Shown here: positions 63,300 through 64,000 of the stretch, in pieces
Layout: each line of letters begins with the position of its first letter
How positions within the stretch are numbered: position 1 is the stretch's first letter
Source: Elizabethkingia occulta
Lineage (GTDB): Bacteria; Bacteroidota; Bacteroidia; Flavobacteriales; Weeksellaceae
Assembly (NCBI RefSeq): GCF_002023715.1
Contig: NZ_MAHX01000021.1
Coordinates: 1-64,000 of the forward strand
Direction: 5' to 3'
Length of the DNA stretch: 64,000 nt
The notes under the pieces: model-generated
Told to the model about the DNA's origin: nothing
Database searches by the model: none
What the model saw: only the letters and a program-made list of their open reading frames with translations
Program-made: the position numbers and the translations under genes

Positions 63300-64000
63300 A
63301 TGGAGTTAACCTCTATCAAAGGTGTTTTTTTAAGGTATATTTTGATGCCGCTGTTTGCTGTTATTATGATGTTTATAATGGGCATTATAAGGAAGAATAC
63401 TCCTGCAATTAAACTAAAACATATTATTGTTTATGTGCTGCTGAGCGGACTTATTCTGGCGATCCCCGGTTTTTTCGGATTTACCGGAAACCTTTTTAAT
63501 CCTTACTGGTATTTAGGCGCACAGCTTGTCTTTCTGGGACTGGGTATTTTGCATGTTAATTTATTACATCATTATTTCAGAAAGCATTTCACTTCTACAA
63601 CAAGAAGCATAATTTTCGACTGTGTTCTTAGTATCACCTGTATAGCCTTTGGAGGTTATCTTTTTGTATTAATTTTTAAATGGATTAGTACAGGACTTGG
63701 AAATCCATTTATGGCAGCAACGAGTATAGTCTCTTTTGTTATTCCGTTACTTTTCTATTACTGCTATATTTCCTTTATCAGTATTCCATTTGACATCTAT
63801 AAAACTTGGAGATATAATCCGGATGAAAAGCCATTCAATTTTCAGGGAGTGGACTTTGATAAGCTAATGGTACTCAACGTAGAGCTGAGCAAAAATCTGG
63901 AGGATCAACAACGTTTCAGAATAAAAGCCAAGACACTGCCAACCGGTATTACTTATGGAGAATGGTTCTTTAGAGTAGTAGATGATTACAACCATAAAAA
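63300..64000 (+). CDS. tssN: T6SSiii membrane protein TssN, partial (3' end beyond window)
   Basis: An open frame from ATG 63300 to the right edge (233 codons, no stop). It starts ELTSIKGVFLRYILMPLFAV and has about five hydrophobic helices (roughly residues 8-28, 40-60, 66-86, 103-127, 138-158). A soluble domain follows, with NFQGVDFDKLMVLNVELSKN. This matches TssN, the Bacteroidota-specific multi-pass inner-membrane component. It should anchor the T6SSiii envelope complex. The remaining genes (tssB, tssC, tssK, tssH, tssI) presumably lie further right. Confidence 0.82.
   Translation, partial: MELTSIKGVFLRYILMPLFAVIMMFIMGIIRKNTPAIKLKHIIVYVLLSGLILAIPGFFGFTGNLFNPYWYLGAQLVFLGLGILHVNLLHHYFRKHFTSTTRSIIFDCVLSITCIAFGGYLFVLIFKWISTGLGNPFMAATSIVSFVIPLLFYYCYISFISIPFDIYKTWRYNPDEKPFNFQGVDFDKLMVLNVELSKNLEDQQRFRIKAKTLPTGITYGEWFFRVVDDYNHK

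Overview
The window looks like a chromosomal segment from a flavobacterium (Bacteroidota, Flavobacteriia). The family Weeksellaceae, and Elizabethkingia or a close relative, is my best guess; this is inference from family knowledge, not a database match. Supporting signs are AT-rich DNA, -7 boxes of the form TAnnTTTG, few clear Shine-Dalgarno sites, gene sets typical of flavobacteria (hpt-adk-obg, parA-parB-DUF5683-dapB-lepB-wbqC, GSCFA next to polyprenyl synthase), FISUMP and DUF4861 proteins, and a Bacteroidota-type (subtype iii) type VI secretion system (T6SS).

Layout. 1-0.72 kb: two 80-bp palindrome-bearing repeats beside an IS200/RAYT-like transposase. 0.8-9.8 kb: surface-glycan region with two glycosyltransferase-like genes, an FkbM methyltransferase, a Wzx-type flippase, a GH36 alpha-galactosidase on the opposite strand, and a GH88/DUF4861 pair pointing to uronic-acid glycans. 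9.9-12.9 kb: metNIQ methionine importer with a long leader ending in an intrinsic terminator just before metN, so probably attenuated. 12.9-19.2 kb: a small His-rich membrane protein and a complete RND tripartite efflux operon. 19.4-22.1 kb: FISUMP lipoprotein and a glycerophosphodiesterase, convergent around a 44-bp perfect palindrome. 22.2-47.4 kb: mostly core genes: purine salvage, adk, obg, two DEAD-box helicases, tatD, isoprenoid synthesis, phosphate transport, purA, TonB, parAB, dapB, lepB, an S8 protease, OmpA, a UbiA/HAD pair possibly making a polyprenyl-phosphate pentose, cysteine desulfurase and thioredoxin.

47.4-47.9 kb: a tandem array of four identical tRNA-Asp(GTC) genes with near-identical spacers, its own promoter and a terminator. 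48.2-52.4 kb: a membrane-anchored AraC regulator and two paralogous beta-lactamase-fold serine hydrolases with C-terminal TPRs.

52.4-64 kb: a 907-bp AT-rich gap, then a T6SSiii locus running off the right edge: an atypical LuxR-type response regulator whose phosphoacceptor Asp is Asn, two TssO-like membrane proteins, a PKD-domain membrane protein, lipoprotein TssR, TssD (Hcp), a LysM lytic transglycosylase, TssE, TssF, TssG and the start of TssN. This is the most interesting part: the canonical TssJLM envelope complex is absent and is apparently replaced by the Bacteroidota set, a cell-wall hydrolase is built in, and the adjacent regulator looks phosphorylation-independent.
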